Shown here: one piece after another, positions 1-6,158 of the stretch
Numbering within the stretch: the first letter of the stretch is position 1
How the letters are laid out: every line of letters begins with the position of its first letter
Assembly (NCBI GenBank): GCA_035507915.1
Contig: DATJNS010000532.1
Coordinates: 1 to 9,248, forward strand
Reading direction: 5' to 3'
Origin: JACQAI01 sp035507915
GTDB lineage: Bacteria > Pseudomonadota > Alphaproteobacteria > Elsterales > Elsteraceae
DNA length: 9,248 nt
The notes under the pieces: model-generated
The model's database searches: none
Told to the model about the DNA's origin: nothing
Seen by the model: the letters and a program-made list of their open reading frames with translations, nothing else
Position numbers and translations under genes: made by a program

Positions 1-924
1 GAGAAGTCCCGCAAGCTGCTGGTCGACGACAAGGTCGCGGCCGTGTTCGGCTGCTGGACGTCCGCCTCGCGCAAGGCCGTGCTGCCCGTGTTCGAGCAGT
101 ACCACGGCATCCTCTACTACCCGACCTTCTACGAAGGCCTCGAGGAATCGCACAACGTCTTCTACGAGGGCCAGGAGGCGACGCAGCAGATCATCGCCGG
201 GCTGAACTGGATCACCGACACCAAGAAGGCCAAGACCTTCTATCTGCTCGGCTCCGACTACATCTGGCCGCGCACGTCGAACAAGATCGCCCGCAAGCAC
301 ATCGAGAACCACCTCCATCTGGAGGTCGTCGGCGAGGAATATTTCCCGCTCGGCAACACCGAGTTCAACTCGGTCATCAACAAGATGAAGCTCAAGAAAC
401 CCGACGTGATCTACGCCATCATCGTCGGCGGCAGCAACGTCGCCTTCTACAAGCAGCTCAAGGCCGCCGGCATCGACATGGTCAACAAGCAGACCCTGCT
501 GACCATTTCGGTGACCGAGGACGAGATCCGCGGCATTGGCGGCGAAAACATCGTCGGTGCCTATGCGGCGATGAAATACTTCCAGAGCATCGACACGCCG
601 GACAACCACAAGTTCGTCGACGCCTTCAAAAAGATGTGGGGCGCCGAGAGCGTAATCGGCGACGTCACCCAGGCCGCCTACGAAGGGCCGTGGCTATGGA
701 AGCTCGCGGTCGAGAAAGCCGGCAGTTTCGACACCGATAAGGTCATCGCGGCATCGCCCGGCATCGTGTTCAACGCGCCCGAAGGCCCGGTGAAGATCCA
801 CGAGAACCACCATCTGTGGAGCAACACGCGGATCGGCCGCGCGCGCTCGGACGGGCAGTACGACATCGTCTACGTGACGCCCGAGCCGATCGAACCCGAT
901 CCCTTCCCCAAGGGCTACCAATAA
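1..924 (+). CDS. urtA: Urea/short-chain amide ABC transporter substrate-binding protein (UrtA/FmdD type), 5'-truncated
   Basis: This is the periplasmic solute receptor of a branched-chain-amino-acid-class (HAAT) ABC importer; in this subfamily it binds urea or short amides and delivers them to the permease pair. The reading frame is open from base 1, so the true start, signal peptide and first lobe lie outside the window; 307 residues are visible of a family length near 400-430. Family signatures (window residue numbers) are GCWTSASRKAVLP at 17-29, FYLLGSDYIWPRTSNKI at 80-96, VGEEYFPLGNTEF at 110-122, SNVAFYKQLKAAGI at 145-158, EDEIRGIG at 173-180 and YFQSIDTPDN at 193-202. It ends with TAA at 922-924. 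Permease, ATPase and formamidase genes follow on the same strand, which favours an amide-scavenging role; a pure urea receptor is the alternative. The GTG at base 43 is an internal valine, not a start. The family assignment is firm; the exact ligand is inferred. Confidence 0.9.
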   Translation, partial: EKSRKLLVDDKVAAVFGCWTSASRKAVLPVFEQYHGILYYPTFYEGLEESHNVFYEGQEATQQIIAGLNWITDTKKAKTFYLLGSDYIWPRTSNKIARKHIENHLHLEVVGEEYFPLGNTEFNSVINKMKLKKPDVIYAIIVGGSNVAFYKQLKAAGIDMVNKQTLLTISVTEDEIRGIGGENIVGAYAAMKYFQSIDTPDNHKFVDAFKKMWGAESVIGDVTQAAYEGPWLWKLAVEKAGSFDTDKVIAASPGIVFNAPEGPVKIHENHHLWSNTRIGRARSDGQYDIVYVTPEPIEPDPFPKGYQ

Positions 925-933
925 GGCACTGCG

Positions 934-968
934 CGGCGGCGGGGGCGTCGTCGGGCGTCCCGCCGCCG
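934..968 (+). terminator. G+C-rich hairpin between binding-protein and permease genes (attenuator or mRNA stabiliser)
   Basis: The arms CGGCGGCGGG (934-943) and CCCGCCGCCG (959-968) pair perfectly over 10 bp around a 15-base loop. After two more bases (969-970) comes TTTT at 971-974. It begins ten bases after the stop codon of the binding-protein gene. The short T run and the closely following permease gene suggest partial termination or 3'-end protection of the upstream transcript rather than a full stop. In many binding-protein-dependent importers such a hairpin lets the receptor be made in excess over the membrane parts. The pairing is seen; the function is inferred. Confidence 0.6.
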
Positions 969-984
969 GCTTTTCCGCGCACAC

Positions 985-988
985 GGAG
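985..988 (+). promoter_or_regulatory. Ribosome binding site setting the first permease start
   Basis: GGAG lies seven bases before the ATG at 996. It supports that start over the open frame that runs back to about base 816 inside the binding-protein gene. Confidence 0.6.
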
Positions 989-995
989 CCGCACC

Positions 996-1919
996 ATGCT
1001 GGGCTATTCCCTCGGCGACCTTGCCTCGATTTTCGCCATGCAGGCCTTCGATGGCCTGATCCTGTTCTCCGTGTTCGTCCTTATGGCGCTCGGTTTGGCG
1101 ATCATTTTCGGCCAGATGGGCGTCATCAACATGGCGCATGGCGAGTTCATGATCCTCGGCGCCTACATGACCTATCTGTGCTCGACGCTGTTCAAGGCGT
1201 ACCTGCCGAATTTCTATGGCATCTATTTCTTCGTCGCGATGGTGCTGGCGTTCGTCGCCGCGGGCGCACTCGGCATGCTTACCGAATGGGCCTTGATCCG
1301 GCATCTCTACAAACGACCGCTCGACACTCTGCTTGCGACTTGGGGCCTCAGCCTGTTCCTGCAGCAGGCCTACCGCTCGATTTTCGGCGCGCGCGAGGTC
1401 GGCGTCGACGTGCCGGGCTGGATGCTCGGCGCGATTCCCGCCAGCGACACCATCCAAATCCCGATCAACGGCCTGTTCGTGATGGGCTTGACGACCCTGA
1501 TCACGATCGCCGTGTTCCTGCTGCTGTTCCGCTCGTCCTGGGGCAAGAAGGTGCGCGCGGTGATGCAAAACCGCGCCATGGCGGGCGCCGTCGGCATCGA
1601 CACGGAGAAGGTCGACCGCTTCACCTTCGGCATCGGCTGCGGCATCGCCGGAATTGCCGGCAGCGCCTTCACGATGATCGGCTCGACCAGCCCGAGCGCG
1701 GGCCAGCTCTACATCGTCGACACCTTCCTGGTGGTGGTTTTCGGCGGCGCGCAGAGCCTGTTCGGCACCATCGCGTCGGCCTTCACGATCTCCCAGGCGC
1801 AGTCGACCATGGAGTTCTTCCTCAGCGGCTCGATGGCCAAGGTGCTCGCGCTGCTCGCCGTCGTCGGCATCCTGATGCTGCGCCCGCAAGGGCTGTTCGT
1901 CCTCAAGGTCCGCCGGTGA
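996..1919 (+). CDS. urtB: Urea/amide ABC transporter permease, UrtB-like (LivH family), short form
   Basis: This is one of two inner-membrane subunits forming the translocation channel of the importer, in the LivH/UrtB branch of the HAAT permeases. The protein has 307 residues with roughly eight to nine hydrophobic segments, including about 18-39, 75-97, 110-125, 158-178, 212-230, 240-265 and 279-296. Family features are FGQMGVINMAHGEF at 38-51, the cytoplasmic coupling loop GKKVRAVMQNRAMAGAVGID at 183-202, FGGAQSLFGT at 249-258 and the C-terminal LRPQGLF at 295-301. Many proteobacterial UrtB proteins of urease-linked clusters carry a long extra N-terminal domain (about 500 residues in all, from memory); this one lacks it and is nearer the FmdE/LivH size. 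It follows the binding-protein gene after a 71-base gap that holds a hairpin, and the next permease gene starts ten bases downstream. Amide versus urea specificity cannot be read from the sequence. Confidence 0.9.
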   Translation: MLGYSLGDLASIFAMQAFDGLILFSVFVLMALGLAIIFGQMGVINMAHGEFMILGAYMTYLCSTLFKAYLPNFYGIYFFVAMVLAFVAAGALGMLTEWALIRHLYKRPLDTLLATWGLSLFLQQAYRSIFGAREVGVDVPGWMLGAIPASDTIQIPINGLFVMGLTTLITIAVFLLLFRSSWGKKVRAVMQNRAMAGAVGIDTEKVDRFTFGIGCGIAGIAGSAFTMIGSTSPSAGQLYIVDTFLVVVFGGAQSLFGTIASAFTISQAQSTMEFFLSGSMAKVLALLAVVGILMLRPQGLFVLKVRR

Positions 1920-1929
1920 GGAGCAAACC

Positions 1930-3066
1930 ATGACCACGCGCATCCTGTCGCTCGACCGCAAGGAGCTGATCGGCGTCGTGCTGCTGGCGGTGCTGATCAT
2001 GGTCGTCTTCCCGCTCGCCTTCGACATCTTTCGGCTCAATCTGATCGGCAAGTACCTGACCTACGCCTTCGTCGCGCTCGGCTTGGTGCTGTGTTGGGGC
2101 AATGCCGGGATCCTGAGCCTCGGTCAGGGCGTGTTCTTCGGCCTCGGCGGCTACTGCATGGCGATGTTCCTCAAGCTCGAGGCCTCGAGTCCCGAGGCGA
2201 CCAAGATCCAGTCGACCCCGGGCATTCCGGACTTCATGGACTGGAACCAGCTGACCGCGTTGCCGTGGTTCTGGGAGCCGTTCCACAGCCTCGTCTTCAC
2301 CCTGCTCGCGATCGTGCTCGTGCCCAGCCTGTTCGCCTTCATTATCGGACTGGCGATGTTCAAGAGGCGGGTCGGCGGCGTCTATTTCGCCATCATCACC
2401 CAGGCGATCGCCGCCATCATGACGATCCTGATCATCGGCCAGCAGGGCTATACCGGCGGCATCAACGGCATAACCGACCTGCGCACCCTGCACGGCTGGG
2501 ACATCCGCACCGACGGCGCGAAATACGTGCTCTATTTCGTCAATGCCGGGCTGCTGATCGGCTGCCTGCTGCTCGCCCAGTGGGTACGCAGCACCAAGCT
2601 CGGACGCATCCTGGTCGCCATGCGCGACCGCGAGGACCGTGTCCGCTTCTCGGGCTACGACGTCGCCGGGTTCAAGATCTTCGTGTTCTGTTTCGCCGCT
2701 GCGCTGGCGGCGGTCGGCGGCGCCATGTTCACCCTGCAGGTCGGGTTCATGTCGCCGTCCTTCGTCGGCATCGTGCCGTCCATCGACATGGTCATCTTCT
2801 GTGCGGTCGGCGGGCGGCTGTCGCTGCTCGGCGCAGTCTACGGCTCGCTGCTGGTCAATGCCGCCAAGACGAGCTTCTCCGAGAGCTTCCCCGAGCTCTG
2901 GCTGTTCGCCATGGGCGCGCTCTACATCGCCGTCGTGCTCGCCTTCCCGGATGGGCTCGCCGGGCTCTACGAGACCTACCTGGCGCCACGCCTGCCGCGG
3001 TTGTTCGGCCGGCGCGCACCGCGGCTCGATCCGCTGGCGGCCAAGTCCGGCGCCGCGGCCGAGTGA
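1930..3066 (+). CDS. urtC: Urea/amide ABC transporter permease, UrtC-like (LivM family)
   Basis: This is the second channel subunit of the importer, partner of the UrtB-like permease, in the inner membrane. The protein has 378 residues. Hydrophobic segments lie near 12-35, 40-57, 64-82, 118-143, 150-170, 197-217, 249-270, 281-312 and 324-344. Signatures typical of UrtC are GNAGILSLGQGVFFGLGGY at 57-75, GQQGYTGGINGITDL at 170-184, the coupling loop GRILVAMRDREDRVRFSGYD at 225-244 and SPSFVGIVPSIDMVIFCAVG at 275-294. The ATG at 1930 is chosen because AGGAG (1919-1923) lies six bases upstream, overlapping the previous stop codon, so translation is probably coupled. The last ~25 residues are a polar, Arg- and Ala-rich cytoplasmic tail without a recognised motif. 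The length is close to the family norm and the gene looks intact. Confidence 0.92.
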   Translation: MTTRILSLDRKELIGVVLLAVLIMVVFPLAFDIFRLNLIGKYLTYAFVALGLVLCWGNAGILSLGQGVFFGLGGYCMAMFLKLEASSPEATKIQSTPGIPDFMDWNQLTALPWFWEPFHSLVFTLLAIVLVPSLFAFIIGLAMFKRRVGGVYFAIITQAIAAIMTILIIGQQGYTGGINGITDLRTLHGWDIRTDGAKYVLYFVNAGLLIGCLLLAQWVRSTKLGRILVAMRDREDRVRFSGYDVAGFKIFVFCFAAALAAVGGAMFTLQVGFMSPSFVGIVPSIDMVIFCAVGGRLSLLGAVYGSLLVNAAKTSFSESFPELWLFAMGALYIAVVLAFPDGLAGLYETYLAPRLPRLFGRRAPRLDPLAAKSGAAAE

Positions 3067-3079
3067 GGGAGCGCCGCGC

Positions 3080-3826
3080 ATGCCCGAACAGAAAGAGTTC
3101 CTGTTGGCGGTCGAGGGTCTGACGGTGTCGTTCGACGGCTTCAAGGCGGTCGACGATCTGTCCTTCTATGTCGACGAGAACGAGATCCGCGTCATCATCG
3201 GCCCCAACGGCGCCGGCAAGACGACGGTGCTCGACCTGATCTGCGGCCGCACCAAGGCCAGCGCCGGCTCGATCAGCTTCCGCGGCCAAGATCTCACCGC
3301 CCTCAAGGAGCACGAGATCGTGCGCGCCGGGGTCGGCCGCAAGTTCCAGAACCCGTCGATCTACGAGGATCTCACGGTGTTCGAGAATCTGGAGATCTCG
3401 TTCCCGCGCGGCCGCTCGGTATTCGGCGCGCTCGCGTTCCGGCGCGACAAGGCCGTGACCGAGCGCATCAGCGATGTGGCCGAAACGATCTTCCTTACCG
3501 ACCAGCTCGGCATGCGCGCGGAGTATCTCAGTCACGGCCAGAAGCAGTGGCTCGAGATCGGCATGCTGCTCATCCAGGATCCCGAGCTCCTGATGCTCGA
3601 CGAGCCGGTCGCCGGCATGAGTGTCAGCGAGCGCAAGAAGACCGCCGAGTTGCTGCACCGCATCATCCGCGACCGCTCGGTGATCGTGATCGAGCACGAC
3701 ATGAAGTTCGTCGAGGACATCGCCCACCGTGTCACCGTGCTGCACCAGGGCAAGGTGATCTCCGAAGGCTCGATGGCTCGGGTCAAGGCCGATCCCAAGG
3801 TCGTCGAAGTCTATCTCGGACATTGA
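3080..3826 (+). CDS. urtD: Urea/amide ABC transporter ATP-binding protein, UrtD-like (LivG family)
   Basis: This is one of the two cytoplasmic ATPases that power the importer, expected to pair with the UrtE-like subunit. In 248 residues it has Walker A GPNGAGKT at 41-48, a Q-loop Gln at 90 in GRKFQNPS, the divergent signature LSHGQ at 150-154 followed by KQWLEIGM, Walker B LLMLDE at 170-175 and the switch histidine H206 in IEHDM. LSHGQKQWLEIGM and PVAGMSVSE are hallmarks of the UrtD branch, which separates it from a general LivG. The ATG at 3080 has a GAGGGAG ribosome site at 3065-3071, beginning within the previous stop codon; the frame open upstream to 2639 lies inside the permease gene and is not used. 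Spacing is 13 bases to the permease gene before and 13 to the second ATPase after. All catalytic motifs are intact. Confidence 0.93.
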   Translation: MPEQKEFLLAVEGLTVSFDGFKAVDDLSFYVDENEIRVIIGPNGAGKTTVLDLICGRTKASAGSISFRGQDLTALKEHEIVRAGVGRKFQNPSIYEDLTVFENLEISFPRGRSVFGALAFRRDKAVTERISDVAETIFLTDQLGMRAEYLSHGQKQWLEIGMLLIQDPELLMLDEPVAGMSVSERKKTAELLHRIIRDRSVIVIEHDMKFVEDIAHRVTVLHQGKVISEGSMARVKADPKVVEVYLGH

Positions 3827-3839
3827 GAGGGACGACGCC

Positions 3840-4529
3840 ATGCTGCGCGCGACCGACGTCAAAGTCTCCTACGGGCAGAGCGAGGTGCTGCACGGCCTCA
3901 ACTTCGCCGTCGCACCGAGCGAGATCATCGCCATCATGGGCCGCAACGGCATGGGCAAGACGACGCTCATGAAATCGCTGATCGGCATCATGCCGCTGCG
4001 CCAGGGCGCCATCCATATCGGCGACACCGACGTCACCGCACTCAAGAGCTTCGAGCGGGTCGCTGCGGGGGTCGCCTACGTGCCCCAGGGCCGCATGATC
4101 TTCTCGGCCATGACGGTACAGGAAAACATCGAGACCGGGCTGTTCGCCTCGGGCGAGCGCAGCGTACCGGCTGACATCTACGAGCTGTTTCCCGTGCTGC
4201 TCGAGATGAAAGCGCGGCGCGGCGGCAATCTCTCGGGCGGCCAGCAGCAGCAGCTCGCGATCGCTCGCGCGCTGGCGACGCGGCCCAAGGTGCTGCTGCT
4301 CGACGAGCCGACCGAGGGCATCCAGCCCTCGATCATCCGCGACATGGCACGCACCTTGAAGCGCATCCGCGACGAGCGAGGCCTCAGCATCGTGGTGTCC
4401 GAGCAGGTGCTCAGCTTCGCGCTCGACATCGCAGACCGCGTGCTGGTGCTGGAGAACGGCGAGATCGTGCATGAGGACGCGCGCGCCGACATCGACGAGG
4501 AAAAGGTTGCCGCCTATCTGTCCGTGTAA
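3840..4529 (+). CDS. urtE: Urea/amide ABC transporter ATP-binding protein, UrtE-like (LivF family)
   Basis: This is the second cytoplasmic ATPase of the importer. In 229 residues it has Walker A GRNGMGKT at 34-41, Q-loop Q83 in VPQGR, signature LSGGQ at 131-135 and Walker B VLLLDE at 151-156 followed by PTEGIQPSII. GRNGMGKTTLMKSLIG and the PTEGIQPSI stretch are typical of UrtE/LivF. At the switch position there is Gln (Q189 in VSEQV) instead of His; this is usual for the LivF/UrtE branch, not a defect. The ATG at 3840 is preceded by a purine-rich AGAGGGA stretch beginning within the stop codon of the UrtD-like gene. The formamidase gene starts 53 bases after the stop; that gap shows no hairpin or T run, so one transcript probably continues through it. 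Confidence 0.92.
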   Translation: MLRATDVKVSYGQSEVLHGLNFAVAPSEIIAIMGRNGMGKTTLMKSLIGIMPLRQGAIHIGDTDVTALKSFERVAAGVAYVPQGRMIFSAMTVQENIETGLFASGERSVPADIYELFPVLLEMKARRGGNLSGGQQQQLAIARALATRPKVLLLDEPTEGIQPSIIRDMARTLKRIRDERGLSIVVSEQVLSFALDIADRVLVLENGEIVHEDARADIDEEKVAAYLSV

Positions 4530-4582
4530 CTGCTGCCAGGCAACGCCGCACGCCAACCACCTTCGAGAAACGGAGAGAAAAA

Positions 4583-5812
4583 ATGGCCGATACGCTGATC
4601 AAGATCGACCTCTCGCAGTCGCCTTACGAGAACGACATGATCCACAACCGGTGGCACCCGGACATTCCGATGGTCGCAACCGTGAAGCCCGGCGACGAAT
4701 TCATCATCCAGACCTACGACTGGACCGGCGGCTTCATCAAGAACAACGACTCCGCGGACGACGTGCGCGACATCGATCTCAGCATCGTGCATTTTCTGAG
4801 CGGTCCGATCGGCGTCAAGGGCGCGGAGCCAGGCGATCTCCTGGTCGTCGACATTCTCGACATTGGCGCCCTGCCCGAGAGCCTGTGGGGTTTCAACGGC
4901 TTCTTCTCCAAGAAGAACGGCGGCGGGTTCCTGACCGACCATTTTCCGCTGGCGCAGAAATCGATCTGGGACATCTCCGGCATGTTCACCAAATCGAGGC
5001 ACGTGCCCAACGTCAGCTTCGCGGGCCTGATCCACCCCGGCCTGATCGGATGCCTGCCCTCGAAGGCGCTGCTCGAGACCTGGAACGCGCGCGAGGTCGG
5101 GTTCATCGCGACCAATCCGACGCGCGTGCCGCCACTCGCCAACCCACCCTTCGGCCCGACCGCGCACATGGGCCGCATGACCGGTGGTGCGCGCGAGGAC
5201 GCCGCAGCGACCGGCGCGCGCACCGTGCCGCCCCGCGAGCACGGGGGCAATTGCGACATCAAGGATCTGTCGCGCGGCGCGCGCGTCTACTTTCCGGTCT
5301 ACGTCAAGGAGGCCGGCCTTTCGATGGGAGACCTGCACTTCAGCCAAGGCGACGGCGAGATCACCTTCTGCGGCGCCATCGAGATGGCCGGCTGGCTGCA
5401 TCTGCGCGTCAATCTGATCAAGGACGGCATGGCGAAGTACGCCATCAAGAACCCGATCTTCAAGCCGAGCCCGATCACGCCGACCTACAACGACTACCTG
5501 ATCTTCGAGGGCATCTCGGTCGACGAGAAGGGTGCTCAACATTATCTCGACGTTCACATCGCTTACCGGCAAGCGTGCCTCAACGCGATCGCCTACATGA
5601 CCAAGTTCGGCTACTCGCCGGCGCAGGCCTACGCGATCCTCGGCACAGCGCCGGTGCAGGGCCACATCAGCGGCGTGGTCGACATTCCCAACGCCTGCGC
5701 GACGTTGTGGCTCCCCACCGAAATCTTCGACTTCGACATCCGGCCAGGCGCCGACGGACCCACCAAGTTCGTGAAGGCCGGCGTCGACGTGTGCCTGTCG
5801 CCAGATCGCTGA
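4583..5812 (+). CDS. fmdA: Formamidase (FmdA/AmdA acetamidase-formamidase family)
   Basis: This cytoplasmic hydrolase is predicted to convert formamide, and perhaps other short aliphatic amides, to ammonia and the carboxylic acid. It supplies the intracellular step after import by the upstream transporter. The protein has 409 residues, the expected size for the FmdA/AmdA family. Visible family stretches are the start region MADTLIKIDLSQSP, GDLLVVDILDIG near 84-95, HPGLIGCLPS at 151-160 (with C157), EHGGNCDIKDL at 219-229 and GDLHFSQGDGE at 249-259. The acidic and His residues of the last two stretches are the likely active-site and metal-site region. A GGAGAG ribosome site at 4572-4577 lies five bases before the ATG at 4583. 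The frame in another register spanning 4471-5940 is a shadow. Formamidase is favoured over acetamidase because of length, overall resemblance and the fmd-type neighbours; substrate range cannot be decided from sequence alone. Confidence 0.93.
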   Translation: MADTLIKIDLSQSPYENDMIHNRWHPDIPMVATVKPGDEFIIQTYDWTGGFIKNNDSADDVRDIDLSIVHFLSGPIGVKGAEPGDLLVVDILDIGALPESLWGFNGFFSKKNGGGFLTDHFPLAQKSIWDISGMFTKSRHVPNVSFAGLIHPGLIGCLPSKALLETWNAREVGFIATNPTRVPPLANPPFGPTAHMGRMTGGAREDAAATGARTVPPREHGGNCDIKDLSRGARVYFPVYVKEAGLSMGDLHFSQGDGEITFCGAIEMAGWLHLRVNLIKDGMAKYAIKNPIFKPSPITPTYNDYLIFEGISVDEKGAQHYLDVHIAYRQACLNAIAYMTKFGYSPAQAYAILGTAPVQGHISGVVDIPNACATLWLPTEIFDFDIRPGADGPTKFVKAGVDVCLSPDR

Positions 5813-5822
5813 GAGCCGCGCT

Positions 5823-6158
5823 ATGCCGCTCTACGACTACGACTGCGCACGCTGCGGGCCGTTCACCGTGCTGCGCCCGATGGCGGAATGCGAAGCGCCG
5901 CACGACTGCCCGGACTGCGGCGCCAGCGCACCGCGCGTGATCCTGACTGCGCCGCGCCTGGCGCTCATGGATGCGGGGCGCCGGAACGCCGCCACCGTCA
6001 ACGAGCGCAGCGCACATGCGCCGCGCCGTTCCGCCGAAAGCGGCGGCCATGCACCCGGCTGCACCTGCTGCACTGGCTCCAGCCGATCGCGAACGCGGCG
6101 CGACGCCGACGGCGCGAAGAGCTTCCCAAGCAGCCGCCCCTGGATGATCAGTCACTGA
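5823..6158 (+). CDS. fmdB: FmdB-type zinc-ribbon protein
   Basis: This is a 111-residue protein whose first 45 residues match the FmdB/CxxC zinc-ribbon family: it opens MPLYDYDC and has paired CxxC knuckles at C8/C11 and C29/C32, which should bind one zinc ion. The proximal Cys pair begins only eight residues in, as usual for this family. A regulatory role in formamidase expression was suggested for FmdB of Methylophilus methylotrophus, but its biochemical function is not settled. Beyond residue 50 the chain is polar and Arg/Ser/Ala-rich with an extra cysteine cluster GCTCC at 79-83, beside H76, that could form a second metal site. The ATG at 5823 is 10 bases after the formamidase stop, with GAGAG overlapping that stop as ribosome site. 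It is the last gene of the operon. Its end overlaps the convergent lyase gene by 11 bases, so it has no terminator of its own in non-coding DNA. Confidence 0.85.
   Translation: MPLYDYDCARCGPFTVLRPMAECEAPHDCPDCGASAPRVILTAPRLALMDAGRRNAATVNERSAHAPRRSAESGGHAPGCTCCTGSSRSRTRRDADGAKSFPSSRPWMISH

Noticed and set aside
816..995. N-terminal extension of the UrtB-like permease
   Set aside because: It overlaps the end of the binding-protein gene and is Arg-rich; the ATG at 996 has its own ribosome site and starts the conserved hydrophobic part.
915..2051. 378-codon minus-strand frame opposite the first permease gene
   Set aside because: It is opposite a membrane protein with typical family motifs; the translation is highly charged and resembles no protein.
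1903..3144. 413-codon open frame on the minus strand across the UrtC-like and UrtD-like genes
   Set aside because: It is antisense to two genes with clear family motifs. Its translation is rich in Asp, Glu, Arg, Gln and His without any domain pattern, the usual shadow in G+C-rich DNA.
4404..4412. Gln in place of the switch histidine in the UrtE-like ATPase as a possible inactivating change
   Set aside because: Gln at this position is normal for the LivF/UrtE branch of ABC ATPases.
4530..4582. Possible terminator or promoter between the UrtE-like and formamidase genes
   Set aside because: The 53-base gap shows no stem with T run and no convincing -35/-10 pair; only the formamidase ribosome site stands out.
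4514..5665. 383-codon open frame on the minus strand across the formamidase gene
   Set aside because: It is antisense to a confidently identified formamidase, with no recognisable motif and no ribosome site context.
4471..5940. 489-codon plus-strand frame overlapping the UrtE-like, formamidase and zinc-ribbon genes
   Set aside because: It is a second-register shadow with Arg/Ala/Pro-rich low-information translation, crossing three real genes.
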